DNA from: Marinococcus halotolerans DSM 16375
Lineage (GTDB): Bacteria; Bacillota; Bacilli; Bacillales; Marinococcaceae
Length of the DNA stretch: 64,000 nucleotides
Direction: 5' to 3'
Assembly: GCF_000420725.1 (NCBI RefSeq)
Contig: NZ_ATVM01000002.1
Location: 1-64,000 of the forward strand
The notes beneath the pieces are model-generated. The model was not told the origin of the DNA. It did no database searches and worked only from the letters and a program-made list of their open reading frames with translations. Position numbers and translations under genes: made by a program. Each line of letters opens with the position of its first letter. Position 1 is the stretch's first letter. Positions 56,762 to 64,000 of this stretch are shown here, in pieces.

Positions 56762-58063
56762 ATGTCAGTAAAAAAGAGCGGTCAAGTGCTTTTTATGATT
56801 ATGTTTACTTGTCTGTTTATTTTCATTGCGGGTTGTAGCACGAATCAAGAGGATTCAAGAGCTGAAACCCCGGACGATGAAGTTGAAAACACAGAGGTAG
56901 AAGACTCGGGTGAAGAGGTAGAAGTAGAGGATGATCAAATCCCTGTAGGTATTCTGCATTCACTAAGCGGAACAATGGCTATGAGCGAATCTTCAGTAAG
57001 GGACGCGGAATTGCTGGCCATTGAAGAAATCAATGAAGAAGGCGGAGTGCTGGGAAAAGAACTAGTGCCGGTAATAGAAGACGGAGCCTCCGATTGGCCG
57101 ACTTTTGCAGAACGCGCCAGTAAACTTTTACAGCAAGATGAAGTTCCGGTCATCTTTGGCGGTTGGACTTCGGCAAGCCGTAAGGCGATGAAGCCAGTGG
57201 TTGAAAACAATAATGGCCTGCTGTTTTATCCTGTTCAATATGAAGGAATGGAATCATCTCCGAATATTTTTTATAACGGAGCAGCTCCAAATCAACAAAT
57301 TATTCCAGCGGTAGATTGGCTGATGGAGAATAAAGGCGATGACATATTTTTATTAGGATCCGATTATGTATTTCCGAGGGTTGCAAATAATGCGATTAGA
57401 TCTCAGGTGGAAGCTAAAGGCGGCACAATAGCTAACGAACAATATACACCGTTAGGACATACTGATTACAATACAATTATTTCCAGAATCAAAGAAGAAG
57501 ATCCAGATGTGATTTTTAATACATTAAATGGTGATAGTAATGTTGCTTTCTTTAAACAATTGCACGATGCAGGGATTTCTTCTGAAGACATTCCGGTGAT
57601 GTCTGTATCAGTGGCTGAAGAAGAGATTCAGGGTATAGGAGCAGACGTTATTGAAGGGCACTATTCAAGCTGGAATTATTATCAATCCACAGAAACACCG
57701 GAAAATGAAGAATTTGTTTCTTCCTTCAAAGAAACTTATGGTGAGGATCGGGTTATCGGAGATCCAATCGAAGCAGGTTACTTTATGGTTCATTTATGGG
57801 CAAAGGCTGTCGAAAAAGCAGGAACGACTGATGTGGATGCAGTAAAAGAAGCAGCTGATGGAATTACTTACGATGCTCCAGGAGGCACGGTGGAAATCGA
57901 TGGGGAGAATCAACACGTAGCGAAAACTGTACGTATTGGTGAAGTTCAAAGTGATGGTCAGTTTGAAGAAGTGTGGAATTCTGGAGAACCTGTTGAACCA
58001 GATCCTTACTTGAAAGAATATGATTGGGCAGAAGGGATAAGTGAAGATTTAACGGATGAATAA
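56762..58063 (+). CDS. urtA: Urea ABC transporter substrate-binding lipoprotein UrtA
   Basis: The 433-residue binding protein has a signal peptide with lipobox (IAGCS, Cys near residue 22) and an acidic linker to about residue 60. The leucine-type periplasmic binding fold follows, with [36 protein letters not shown] and [10 protein letters not shown], which are UrtA-specific. It captures urea outside the cell. AAAGGGGG lies eight bases before the ATG. Confidence 0.93.
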   Translation: MSVKKSGQVLFMIMFTCLFIFIAGCSTNQEDSRAETPDDEVENTEVEDSGEEVEVEDDQIPVGILHSLSGTMAMSESSVRDAELLAIEEINEEGGVLGKELVPVIEDGASDWPTFAERASKLLQQDEVPVIFGGWTSASRKAMKPVVENNNGLLFYPVQYEGMESSPNIFYNGAAPNQQIIPAVDWLMENKGDDIFLLGSDYVFPRVANNAIRSQVEAKGGTIANEQYTPLGHTDYNTIISRIKEEDPDVIFNTLNGDSNVAFFKQLHDAGISSEDIPVMSVSVAEEEIQGIGADVIEGHYSSWNYYQSTETPENEEFVSSFKETYGEDRVIGDPIEAGYFMVHLWAKAVEKAGTTDVDAVKEAADGITYDAPGGTVEIDGENQHVAKTVRIGEVQSDGQFEEVWNSGEPVEPDPYLKEYDWAEGISEDLTDE

Positions 58064-58082
58064 AAAATAAGGAGGAACTATA

Positions 58083-58985
58083 GTGGAGGGAATTATAGCT
58101 CAAATTTTTAATGGTATTAGTTTAGGTTCCATTCTTTTATTAATAGCTCTCGGACTTGCAATTACGTTTGGTTTAATGAATGTCATAAATATGGCGCACG
58201 GCGAGCTGATCATGATAGGCGCTTATACTACTTATGTAGTTCAGACGATTTTTATTAATTATTTTCCGGAAGGACTTTTTGATTGGTATTTCTTATTTGC
58301 TATTCCGGCAGCTTTTATACTGGCTGCATTAATTGGGTTAGTGATGGAAGTTACAGTTATTCGTTTTTTGTATGGCCGTCCACTCGACAGCTTATTGGCT
58401 ACTTTTGGTATCAGCCTTGTGCTACAGCAATTGGCACGGTCAATATTTGGGGCTCCCAACGTCGGGGTGCAAAGCCCGGAGCTGCTTTCTGGAGCAGTTG
58501 AAATTTTTTCGATGTCATTTCCGATTTCCCGGATATTTATTTTAATTCTGGTCGCTCTTTGTGTTGGCTTTATGTTTTATTACTTTTATAAAACCGGCAA
58601 TGGCCGCCGTATACGGGCGGTAATGCAAAATCGTGATATGGCAGCAAGTCTTGGAATCTCAACCAGGAAAGTTGATGCAAGTACTTTTGCTATCGGAGCC
58701 GGATTTGCTGGAGTAGCAGGTATGGCTCTAACTCTTATTGGCCCTATTGGTCCTACACTTGGAACAGCTTATATCATTGATGCTTTCATGGTGGTTGTTG
58801 TAGGAGGAGTTGGCATGCTTCTCGGCACTGTAGCTGGGGCGTTGGGTATTGGAGTATTTAATACAATTTTCGAATACTTTACTGATGCTTCTATGGGGCG
58901 CGTGTTGATATTTGTTCTTATCATTCTCTTTTTACAATGGAAACCAAACGGTTTGTTTAGTATTAATACACGAAAATTGGATTAG
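58083..58985 (+). CDS. urtB: Urea ABC transporter permease UrtB
   Basis: The 300-residue permease of the LivH type has eight or so transmembrane helices, NVINMAHGELIMIGAY and VVGGVGMLLGTVAGALG. The start is a GTG at 58083 after AAGGAGG. It forms the channel with UrtC. Family length can be longer in cyanobacteria, but this is typical for Firmicutes. Confidence 0.92.
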   Translation: MEGIIAQIFNGISLGSILLLIALGLAITFGLMNVINMAHGELIMIGAYTTYVVQTIFINYFPEGLFDWYFLFAIPAAFILAALIGLVMEVTVIRFLYGRPLDSLLATFGISLVLQQLARSIFGAPNVGVQSPELLSGAVEIFSMSFPISRIFILILVALCVGFMFYYFYKTGNGRRIRAVMQNRDMAASLGISTRKVDASTFAIGAGFAGVAGMALTLIGPIGPTLGTAYIIDAFMVVVVGGVGMLLGTVAGALGIGVFNTIFEYFTDASMGRVLIFVLIILFLQWKPNGLFSINTRKLD

Positions 58986-59006
58986 TAAGCGGAGGGAGCG
59001 AGAAGA

Positions 59007-60095
59007 GTGGCAATATCTATTCTAAATAAATTGAGAACAAAAAAGGGGCTATTCTATTTATTAGCTCTACTGCTGGCTTTGTTGCCTTTAATGATGAGCA
59101 ATTTTTATATTAATTTGCTGGGTCAATTTTTGGCATTTGCTATTTTGGTCATTGGGTTAGACCTGCTTTGGGGTTATACAGGAGTATTAAGTTTAGGTCA
59201 CGGTATCTTTTTTGGTTTCGGAGCTTACGTTATGGCTATTTATGTGACTATTGAATCGTCTAATGGTGCAGTGCCAGATTTTATGCTTTGGAGCGGAATG
59301 TCAGAGCTTCCATGGATGTGGGTCATGCTTTCGAATCCATTTGCCGCTATTGCTTTAGCGATAATCGCTCCCATGATACTGGCATTTATCTTAGGTTTTT
59401 TCACATTTCGTAACCGTATTAAAGGCGTTTATTTCACGATTCTCACTCAGGCTTTAGTGCTTGTTACTGTAACCTTAATAGTTAGTCAGCAAAAATTCAC
59501 CGGCGGGACAGATGGTTTAACTAATTTAAGCACTATTTTTGGATTTTCACTTTCTGATCCTCGCACTCAAACAGTAATTTATTTTATAACACTCGCTTTA
59601 TTAGTTGGAATTTTCTTATTTTGCTACCGTTTAGTGAATAGCCGTTTTGGAAAAGTGCTTGTAGCTATTCGGGACGGGGAAAATAGATTGCGTTTTTCTG
59701 GATACAATACCTCCTATTATAAGATACTGGTATTTACAATATCAGCTGGTATAGCAGGGCTGGCTGGAATGATGTATGTATTGCAGATAGGCATAATATC
59801 ACCTTCTATGATTGACATTATCCCTTCCATTGAAATGGCACTTTGGGTAGCACTTGGAGGCAGGGCTACTTTATTAGGACCGGTACTCGGAGCTATTTTA
59901 GTTAATACAGGAACTACATATTTCAGTGAAAATTACCCTGATTTATGGAATTACTTTATCGGTCTTGTATTCATTATAGTAATCGTATTTCTCCCTGGTG
60001 GTTTAATGTCCTTAGGTGAAAAAATTTCGAAAAAATGGAGGAATTTTAATGCAAAGCGAACAAATACAGGCACATTCCCAGAAAAAAATTCTTAA
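59007..60095 (+). CDS. urtC: Urea ABC transporter permease UrtC
   Basis: The 362-residue LivM-type permease has ten or so helices, including GYTGVLSLGHGIFFGFGAYVMA and the ATPase contact region FSGYNTSYYKILVF. The GTG start follows GGAGGGAG. Its end overlaps urtD by 47 bases, a longer overlap than usual. Confidence 0.92.
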   Translation: MAISILNKLRTKKGLFYLLALLLALLPLMMSNFYINLLGQFLAFAILVIGLDLLWGYTGVLSLGHGIFFGFGAYVMAIYVTIESSNGAVPDFMLWSGMSELPWMWVMLSNPFAAIALAIIAPMILAFILGFFTFRNRIKGVYFTILTQALVLVTVTLIVSQQKFTGGTDGLTNLSTIFGFSLSDPRTQTVIYFITLALLVGIFLFCYRLVNSRFGKVLVAIRDGENRLRFSGYNTSYYKILVFTISAGIAGLAGMMYVLQIGIISPSMIDIIPSIEMALWVALGGRATLLGPVLGAILVNTGTTYFSENYPDLWNYFIGLVFIIVIVFLPGGLMSLGEKISKKWRNFNAKRTNTGTFPEKNS

Positions 60096-60828
60096 CTGTA
60101 AAGATATTATCGTTAAATTTGGAGAATTCACTGCACTAAACAAGTTTTCTTTTCATATAGACCGAAAAGAAATACATTTTTTAATAGGACCGAATGGAGC
60201 AGGAAAAACTACTTTTTTAGACGTATTATGCGGTCTTACAAAAATAACTAAAGGAAAAGCAGTTTTCGATAATGACTATGACCTTAACGGAAAACCCGAA
60301 TTTGAAATAGCAAGAATGGGAATTGGAAGAAAATTTCAGGCGCCGACTATATTTCCATATTTAACGGTGCAGGAGAACCTGGAGATAGCGATGAAACAAA
60401 ATAAAAAGGTTTTTTCAATACTGAAAGCAAAAATGACAAAAAAGGAAAAAGAAAAACTCGACAAACAAATGGAAACGATCGGACTAACAAAACAAAAAAC
60501 TTTAATTGCGGGGAATCTGTCGCATGGGCAGAAGCAATGGCTCGAAATCGGAATGGTCATGATGCAGGAACCTGAACTACTTCTTTTAGATGAGCCTATT
60601 GCTGGGATGACTGAAGAAGAGGAAGAAAAAACAGGAAAGTTACTGCAGGAGTTAAAGAAGCAATGCACGATAATCGTTGTTGAACATGACATGGACTTTG
60701 TAAGTAAGTATGCCGAAAGAGTTACAGTAATGCATGAGGGGGCCTTACTAAGCGAAGGTTCCATGGAGGAAGTGCAAAATAACGACAAAGTTAAAGAAGT
60801 CTATTTAGGCAGCAAGGGAGCTGTGTAA
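60049..60828 (+). CDS. urtD: Urea ABC transporter ATP-binding protein UrtD
   Basis: The 259-residue ATPase of the LivG type has Walker A GPNGAGKTT, the insert IGRKFQAPTIFPYLTVQEN, signature LSHGQKQWLEIGM and Walker B LLLLDEPIAGM. The ATG at 60049 has GGAGG eight bases upstream; it lies inside urtC in another frame. All motifs intact. Confidence 0.93.
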   Translation: MQSEQIQAHSQKKILNCKDIIVKFGEFTALNKFSFHIDRKEIHFLIGPNGAGKTTFLDVLCGLTKITKGKAVFDNDYDLNGKPEFEIARMGIGRKFQAPTIFPYLTVQENLEIAMKQNKKVFSILKAKMTKKEKEKLDKQMETIGLTKQKTLIAGNLSHGQKQWLEIGMVMMQEPELLLLDEPIAGMTEEEEEKTGKLLQELKKQCTIIVVEHDMDFVSKYAERVTVMHEGALLSEGSMEEVQNNDKVKEVYLGSKGAV

Positions 60829-60830
60829 TA

Positions 60831-61520
60831 TTGCTACAATTGAAGGATGTAGAATCAGGCTACGATGAAAGCATGGTCTTACGGGATGTATCAATAAAAG
60901 TAAAGCAAAATCAAGTAATATGTATTTTAGGAAGAAATGGAGTAGGGAAGTCTACGCTTATTAAGACAATTATGGGCGTGTTGAAAGTTCAGGGTGGTAC
61001 AATCGCTTTTGAGGATAAAGAGCTCACGAAAGCGAGTGCCACTATACGCTCTAAAGCTGGGATAGGTTATGTACCCCAGGGGAGAGAGATTTTCACTACT
61101 CTTACTGTTTACGAAAATCTATTACTTGGATTCGAGTCAAACCCTAATAAAAATAAAGAAATAATAAATAAAGTGTATAAATATTTTCCGGTTTTGCAAG
61201 AAATGAAAAACAGAAATGGGGGAGATTTAAGCGGTGGCCAGCAGCAGCAGTTAGCAATTGGACGGGCGTTAATTGCCGAACCGAAACTTCTTCTATTAGA
61301 CGAGCCGGCGGAAGGTATACAACCAAATATTGTAGAGGATATTCAAAACGTAATTTTAGATTTAAAGAATGAAACGAAAACCTCTATGGTTTTGGTAGAG
61401 CAGGATCTGGGGTTTGCTAAGGCAGTTGGTGATTATTTTTATGTAATAGATCGTGGAACGGTGGTATTCGAGGGATCTGAACTAATAGACGAAAAAGTAG
61501 AAAAACATTTAAGCATTTAA
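60831..61520 (+). CDS. urtE: Urea ABC transporter ATP-binding protein UrtE
   Basis: The 229-residue LivF-type ATPase has Walker A GRNGVGKST, signature LSGGQQQQLAIGRAL and Walker B LLLLDEPAEGIQP, the last being typical for UrtE. The TTG start is two bases after the urtD stop. It completes the ABC transporter. Confidence 0.93.
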   Translation: MLQLKDVESGYDESMVLRDVSIKVKQNQVICILGRNGVGKSTLIKTIMGVLKVQGGTIAFEDKELTKASATIRSKAGIGYVPQGREIFTTLTVYENLLLGFESNPNKNKEIINKVYKYFPVLQEMKNRNGGDLSGGQQQQLAIGRALIAEPKLLLLDEPAEGIQPNIVEDIQNVILDLKNETKTSMVLVEQDLGFAKAVGDYFYVIDRGTVVFEGSELIDEKVEKHLSI

Positions 61521-61538
61521 TATAAAAAACTAGAGTTA

Positions 61539-61576
61539 GCTTCAGACGAATGACATTTCATTCCGTCTGAAGTTTT
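61539..61576 (+). terminator. Intrinsic terminator after urtE
   Basis: CTTCAGACGAATG pairs with CATTCCGTCTGAAG, followed by T6. It ends the urt operon. Confidence 0.85.
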
Positions 61577-61595
61577 TTATCATAAAAGCAGCAAA

Positions 61596-61616
61596 AAAGA
61601 GCACCGTTCAGTGCTC
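61596..61616 (-). terminator. Terminator of the KTSC gene
   Basis: On the minus strand GAGCAC and GTGCTC form a stem around a 6-base loop, followed by TTTTTT. It lies just after the KTSC gene stop. Confidence 0.75.
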
Positions 61617-61619
61617 CTG

Positions 61620-61832
61620 TTAACCAATTTTTGTGTATGGATAAACGTCACGTATACGCCGGTAGTGGTATTCGCCTGCAGAATCAGAGGCCATCAGGCC
61701 GCGGAAAATATGCTCGGGTACGCCGCGGTAGTCATAGACGAGGCCGTCGGTGAATTCAATACGGAGAAGCTCACTGAAGGGATCGTAGCCGGCCTGTGCT
61801 AAATGGCTCGAATGAATGCGGTACATATCCAT
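61620..61832 (-). CDS. KTSC-domain protein
   Basis: The 70-residue protein is a single KTSC domain: HSSHLAQAGYDPFSELLRIEF, then DGLVYDYRGVPEHIFRGL and ASDSAGEYHYRRI. KTSC domains are short and implicated in nucleic-acid or translation contexts, with no firm function. The ATG at 61832 with GAAAGGAG upstream is the right start; the frame further up is not conserved and overlaps the next gene. Confidence 0.85.
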   Translation of the reverse strand: MDMYRIHSSHLAQAGYDPFSELLRIEFTDGLVYDYRGVPEHIFRGLMASDSAGEYHYRRIRDVYPYTKIG

Positions 61833-61887
61833 AGTTTTGGGCTCCTTTCGGAGGGTGATGAAGAAAACTCCCGGCTGCGGGCTTTGC

Positions 61888-62448
61888 TTACAGCGTTTTA
61901 ATATCGGAGGATTCAAAATCATTCAGGCGGAACATGCAGTAGGCGAGGGTGAGAAATTCCGGAGTTGTCACGCAGGAATCCTGATTTTTATTGACATAGA
62001 CTGACACCTTCCAGCCTGAGTTTTTAAACGTAATCGTAGCAACGGTTACTTTTTCGCACCGGACGATCAGCTGCTCGTGGCGGTTCTGGTAGATTTCAAG
62101 CTGTTCATTGTCAATGTGGCCCTTTACATGAAAACGAAAGTAAGGGAAAAATATTTGGTCGCGCAGCTCAATTTCATCTGCCCCGCTGCATGGCTGAAAC
62201 ATATAATGATAGCGGAGACGCCGGTGCATCTTACCTTTTTTCACACCCATGGCCATCCTTGTTTGGCCGTGAGTATCTTTAAACCGGTACGCGTCTCCGG
62301 TACGCATATGGTCTGTGTTAACGTCGATGGTTTTGGCGTCGGCACGCTCAAGCAGGCCGACCGTTTCCCCTCCGTGGTTGTAGACTGAAACTGAATTGTG
62401 GGAGGAAAAGAAAAGTATATCGTTAAAGATCCACTCCTGATTCTGCAT
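61888..62448 (-). CDS. Hypothetical protein, tubby/LURP-one-like fold
   Basis: The 186-residue protein is predominantly beta-strand with a C-terminal helix (FLTLAYCMFRLN). Its pattern of alternating short strands, FRFHVKGHIDNEQLEIYQNRHEQL and KVSVYVNKNQD, resembles tubby C-terminal-like domain proteins such as YxjI. The match is not strong. GGGGGG lies upstream of the ATG. It is in the same direction as the KTSC gene, which follows 55 bases downstream. Confidence 0.5.
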   Translation of the reverse strand: MQNQEWIFNDILFFSSHNSVSVYNHGGETVGLLERADAKTIDVNTDHMRTGDAYRFKDTHGQTRMAMGVKKGKMHRRLRYHYMFQPCSGADEIELRDQIFFPYFRFHVKGHIDNEQLEIYQNRHEQLIVRCEKVTVATITFKNSGWKVSVYVNKNQDSCVTTPEFLTLAYCMFRLNDFESSDIKTL

Positions 62449-62658
62449 AGATGCTGTCCCCCCTTTATGGTTCGCGCGGCATGCGCTAAACCACCCCGCT
62501 GTTTATCTATGTATGTGTACGCCTTCAAAAAGGGTATCGTTTCACTTATCGTTGTCATTATTTCCCGTTTTTGCCTTTAGGCAAACCCTGGGGAAAGAAG
62601 GAACGGCTGGAAAGCATCTAAAAAATTGTGCGATACTAAAGAAAAAGGAGGTCAAAAA

Positions 62659-63750
62659 ATGAAGGCGGTAACCGAAGCATGGACCCGGGCATTAAAAGCA
62701 CGGGAGGAGGACGCAGCCGTTCTCACGAACCCGGCTGATATTTACTATGCGAGTGGCTTTTACACAGACCCGCATGAACGGCTGTTGATGCTTATTCTTT
62801 TTCAGGAGGGAGAGCCGGTGCTTGTCTGTCCGGAAATGGAAAGGGCGCTGGTGGAAACAAGCGGATGGCACGGGAGCATTGTTACCTACACCGATAGTGA
62901 AGACCCGTGGGACATTGTGAAAAAAGCACTTCACACACAGATGCCGAACCCATTCCGGATTGCGGTGCAAAAAACCTATTTATCCGTTGCCCGGTTTGAA
63001 AGGCTGCAGCACATCTATCCGGGAGTCCGCTATACAGACTTTGAGCGGGTGATTGTGCAGAGTCGCCAGGTGAAATCGCCGGAGGAGCTGACGCAAATCC
63101 AGCACGCAGTCGATATTGCTGAACGGGCGCTTGAAATCGTCGCAGGCGGGCTCCAGGAAGGAGTGACCGAGCGGCAGGTTGTTCATCAGCTGGAAGAGGC
63201 GATGAAGCAGGAAGGAGCAGACGGGGCGGCTTTTGGTACAATCGTCCTGTTTGGAGAAAAAAGCGCTTATCCACACGGCGTGCCGTCAGAAGCACAGCTG
63301 CAAAAGGGCGACCTGATTCTGGTGGATCTCGGCGCACGGTACGGACGCTTCTGCTCGGATATGACGCGTACCTGGATATTTGGCGGAGCGGATAAAATTG
63401 CGCTGGAACGCCTCGAGCTCGTATCAGAAGCGAAAGCAGAAGCGATAAAGGCGTGCCGGGACGGCAGGCGCATCGGGGATGTGGACAAAGCCGCCCGGGA
63501 CGTGCTGACAGAAGCCGGCTATGGTGATCATTTTATTACCCGTGTTGGTCATGGTCTCGGCATGGATGTGCACGAAGCACCGTCGATTCACGGCGGCAAC
63601 AACAACCTGCTGGAAGCCGGGATGGTGCTCACCATTGAACCGGGCATTTATATTGAAGGCTGGGGCGGCATCCGCCTGGAGGACGATGTGGTTGTCAGCA
63701 GGCAGGGCGGGGAAATCATGAACCGTCTGGAAACGCTTTTAAGCAAATAG
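62659..63750 (+). CDS. M24 family Xaa-Pro peptidase
   Basis: The 363-residue protein has an N-terminal creatinase-type domain (about 1-125) and the pita-bread catalytic domain. The five metal ligands are present: Asp in VDLGAR, Asp in CSDMTRT, His in GHGLGMDVHE, Glu in IEPGIY and Glu in IRLEDD. It removes residues before proline (PepQ/PepP-like). The ATG at 62659 has AAAGGAGG nearby. It is a single-gene unit with a terminator. Confidence 0.9.
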   Translation: MKAVTEAWTRALKAREEDAAVLTNPADIYYASGFYTDPHERLLMLILFQEGEPVLVCPEMERALVETSGWHGSIVTYTDSEDPWDIVKKALHTQMPNPFRIAVQKTYLSVARFERLQHIYPGVRYTDFERVIVQSRQVKSPEELTQIQHAVDIAERALEIVAGGLQEGVTERQVVHQLEEAMKQEGADGAAFGTIVLFGEKSAYPHGVPSEAQLQKGDLILVDLGARYGRFCSDMTRTWIFGGADKIALERLELVSEAKAEAIKACRDGRRIGDVDKAARDVLTEAGYGDHFITRVGHGLGMDVHEAPSIHGGNNNLLEAGMVLTIEPGIYIEGWGGIRLEDDVVVSRQGGEIMNRLETLLSK

Positions 63751-63765
63751 GAGCTGTCATACAAG

Positions 63766-63800
63766 AAGGGCCTGGACGCATATTGCGCCCAGGCCCTTTT
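63766..63800. terminator. Bidirectional terminator
   Basis: AAGGGCCTGGACGCA pairs with TGCGCCCAGGCCCTT with one mismatch, followed by TTTT on the plus strand. It separates the convergent M24 gene and the partial gene at the window edge. Confidence 0.85.
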
Positions 63801-63806
63801 CGTTGT

Positions 63807-64000
63807 TTACGTACGGCTGTACGTATCGATAAAAGCAGTCAGGGAACGGAATGTCTGCCGGGCGGCAGGCTTATCCATTTGAAACTGGTATTCGTGTTCA
63901 ACCGGTGTTTCATCCTTGTCGTAAAAGATGTCCCGAACGGGCACGCGGCGGCTTAATAGGGCAGCGAGCCGGCGTCCCTGGGTGTCGAAGGAGTTTTTAT
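63807..64000 (-). CDS. C-terminal part of an unidentified gene, cut by window edge
   Basis: Reading leftward, 63 codons stay open from the edge to TAA at 63807-63809. The peptide contains NSFDTQGRRLAALLSRRVPV and ends with TAFIDTYSRT. No family is recognised. Codon use resembles the neighbouring genes, and the terminator just downstream supports a true gene end. The N-terminus is outside the window. Confidence 0.5.
   Translation of the reverse strand, partial: KNSFDTQGRRLAALLSRRVPVRDIFYDKDETPVEHEYQFQMDKPAARQTFRSLTAFIDTYSRT

Overview
The window looks like chromosomal DNA of a low-to-mid GC Bacillaceae, probably a moderately halophilic and/or alkaliphilic one. The evidence is strong GGAGG-type ribosome binding sites, TTG/GTG starts, GlnR/TnrA and cre-like boxes, T-tailed intrinsic terminators, acidic extracytoplasmic proteins, and compatible-solute genes (BCCT transporter, GbsR-type regulator, carnitine-to-betaine pathway). 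The species is not identified. No rRNA, tRNA or CRISPR array was seen.

Layout. (1) 1-4.0 kb is an insertion-sequence graveyard: the 5' end of an IS1182-type transposase, a broken ISL3 element with 43-bp inverted repeats, an IS21 istA fragment with an intact istB, and two further transposase remnants. (2) 4.0-13.8 kb is a galactoside operon: CUT1 transporter without its own ATPase, GH42 and GH2 beta-galactosidases, and a ROK regulator. (3) 13.9-22.4 kb holds a small orphan gene, an MFS exporter, a minus-strand cluster of CobW-like GTPase, small MCxxCG protein and CE4 deacetylase, and a formate/oxalate-like module (OFA transporter, DUF2294 protein, FdhF/YdeP oxidoreductase) with structured leaders. 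(4) 22.5-26.3 kb has two divergent cyclic-di-GMP enzymes. (5) 26.5-29.9 kb is a more AT-rich accessory block: three acidic membrane-anchored unknowns, two of them tandem paralogues, and a possible PD-(D/E)XK protein. (6) 30-37.3 kb holds a cupin, a CYP152-type P450 followed by an H2O2-forming flavin oxidase, a DUF2254 membrane protein, a nitrilase-family amidase, a DUF488 protein and an esterase. Between the amidase and the DUF488 gene lies a candidate type I toxin-antitoxin locus. (7) 37.4-42.0 kb is the carnitine-to-glycine betaine operon with a divergent BCCT transporter. (8) 42.1-48.1 kb holds YitT, a CocE/NonD hydrolase, a universal stress protein, an HD-GYP protein and a cell-wall 3D-domain protein. 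(9) 48.1-61.5 kb is a complete urea system: ureABCEFGD, a His-rich lipoprotein and a nickel ECF transporter on the minus strand, divergent from urtABCDE on the plus strand. (10) 61.6-64.0 kb has a KTSC protein, a tubby/LURP-like protein, an M24 peptidase and a truncated unknown gene.

How the genes work together. Urea is imported by UrtABCDE and split by urease, whose nickel comes through NikMQO/L. Three perfect TGTNAN7TNACA boxes in the divergent control region point to nitrogen regulation. Galactosides enter through the CUT1 importer and are cleaved by two unrelated beta-galactosidases under ROK and probably CcpA control. Carnitine enters through BCCT and is converted to glycine betaine. The P450 and the oxidase next to it suggest in situ peroxide supply.

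The least expected item is the 35.5-35.8 kb locus. It has a 30-codon membrane peptide gene on the minus strand, a 15-nt inverted repeat that would pair the 5' and 3' ends of its mRNA, and a convergent short RNA gene carrying the same 15 nt as the toxin 5' UTR.
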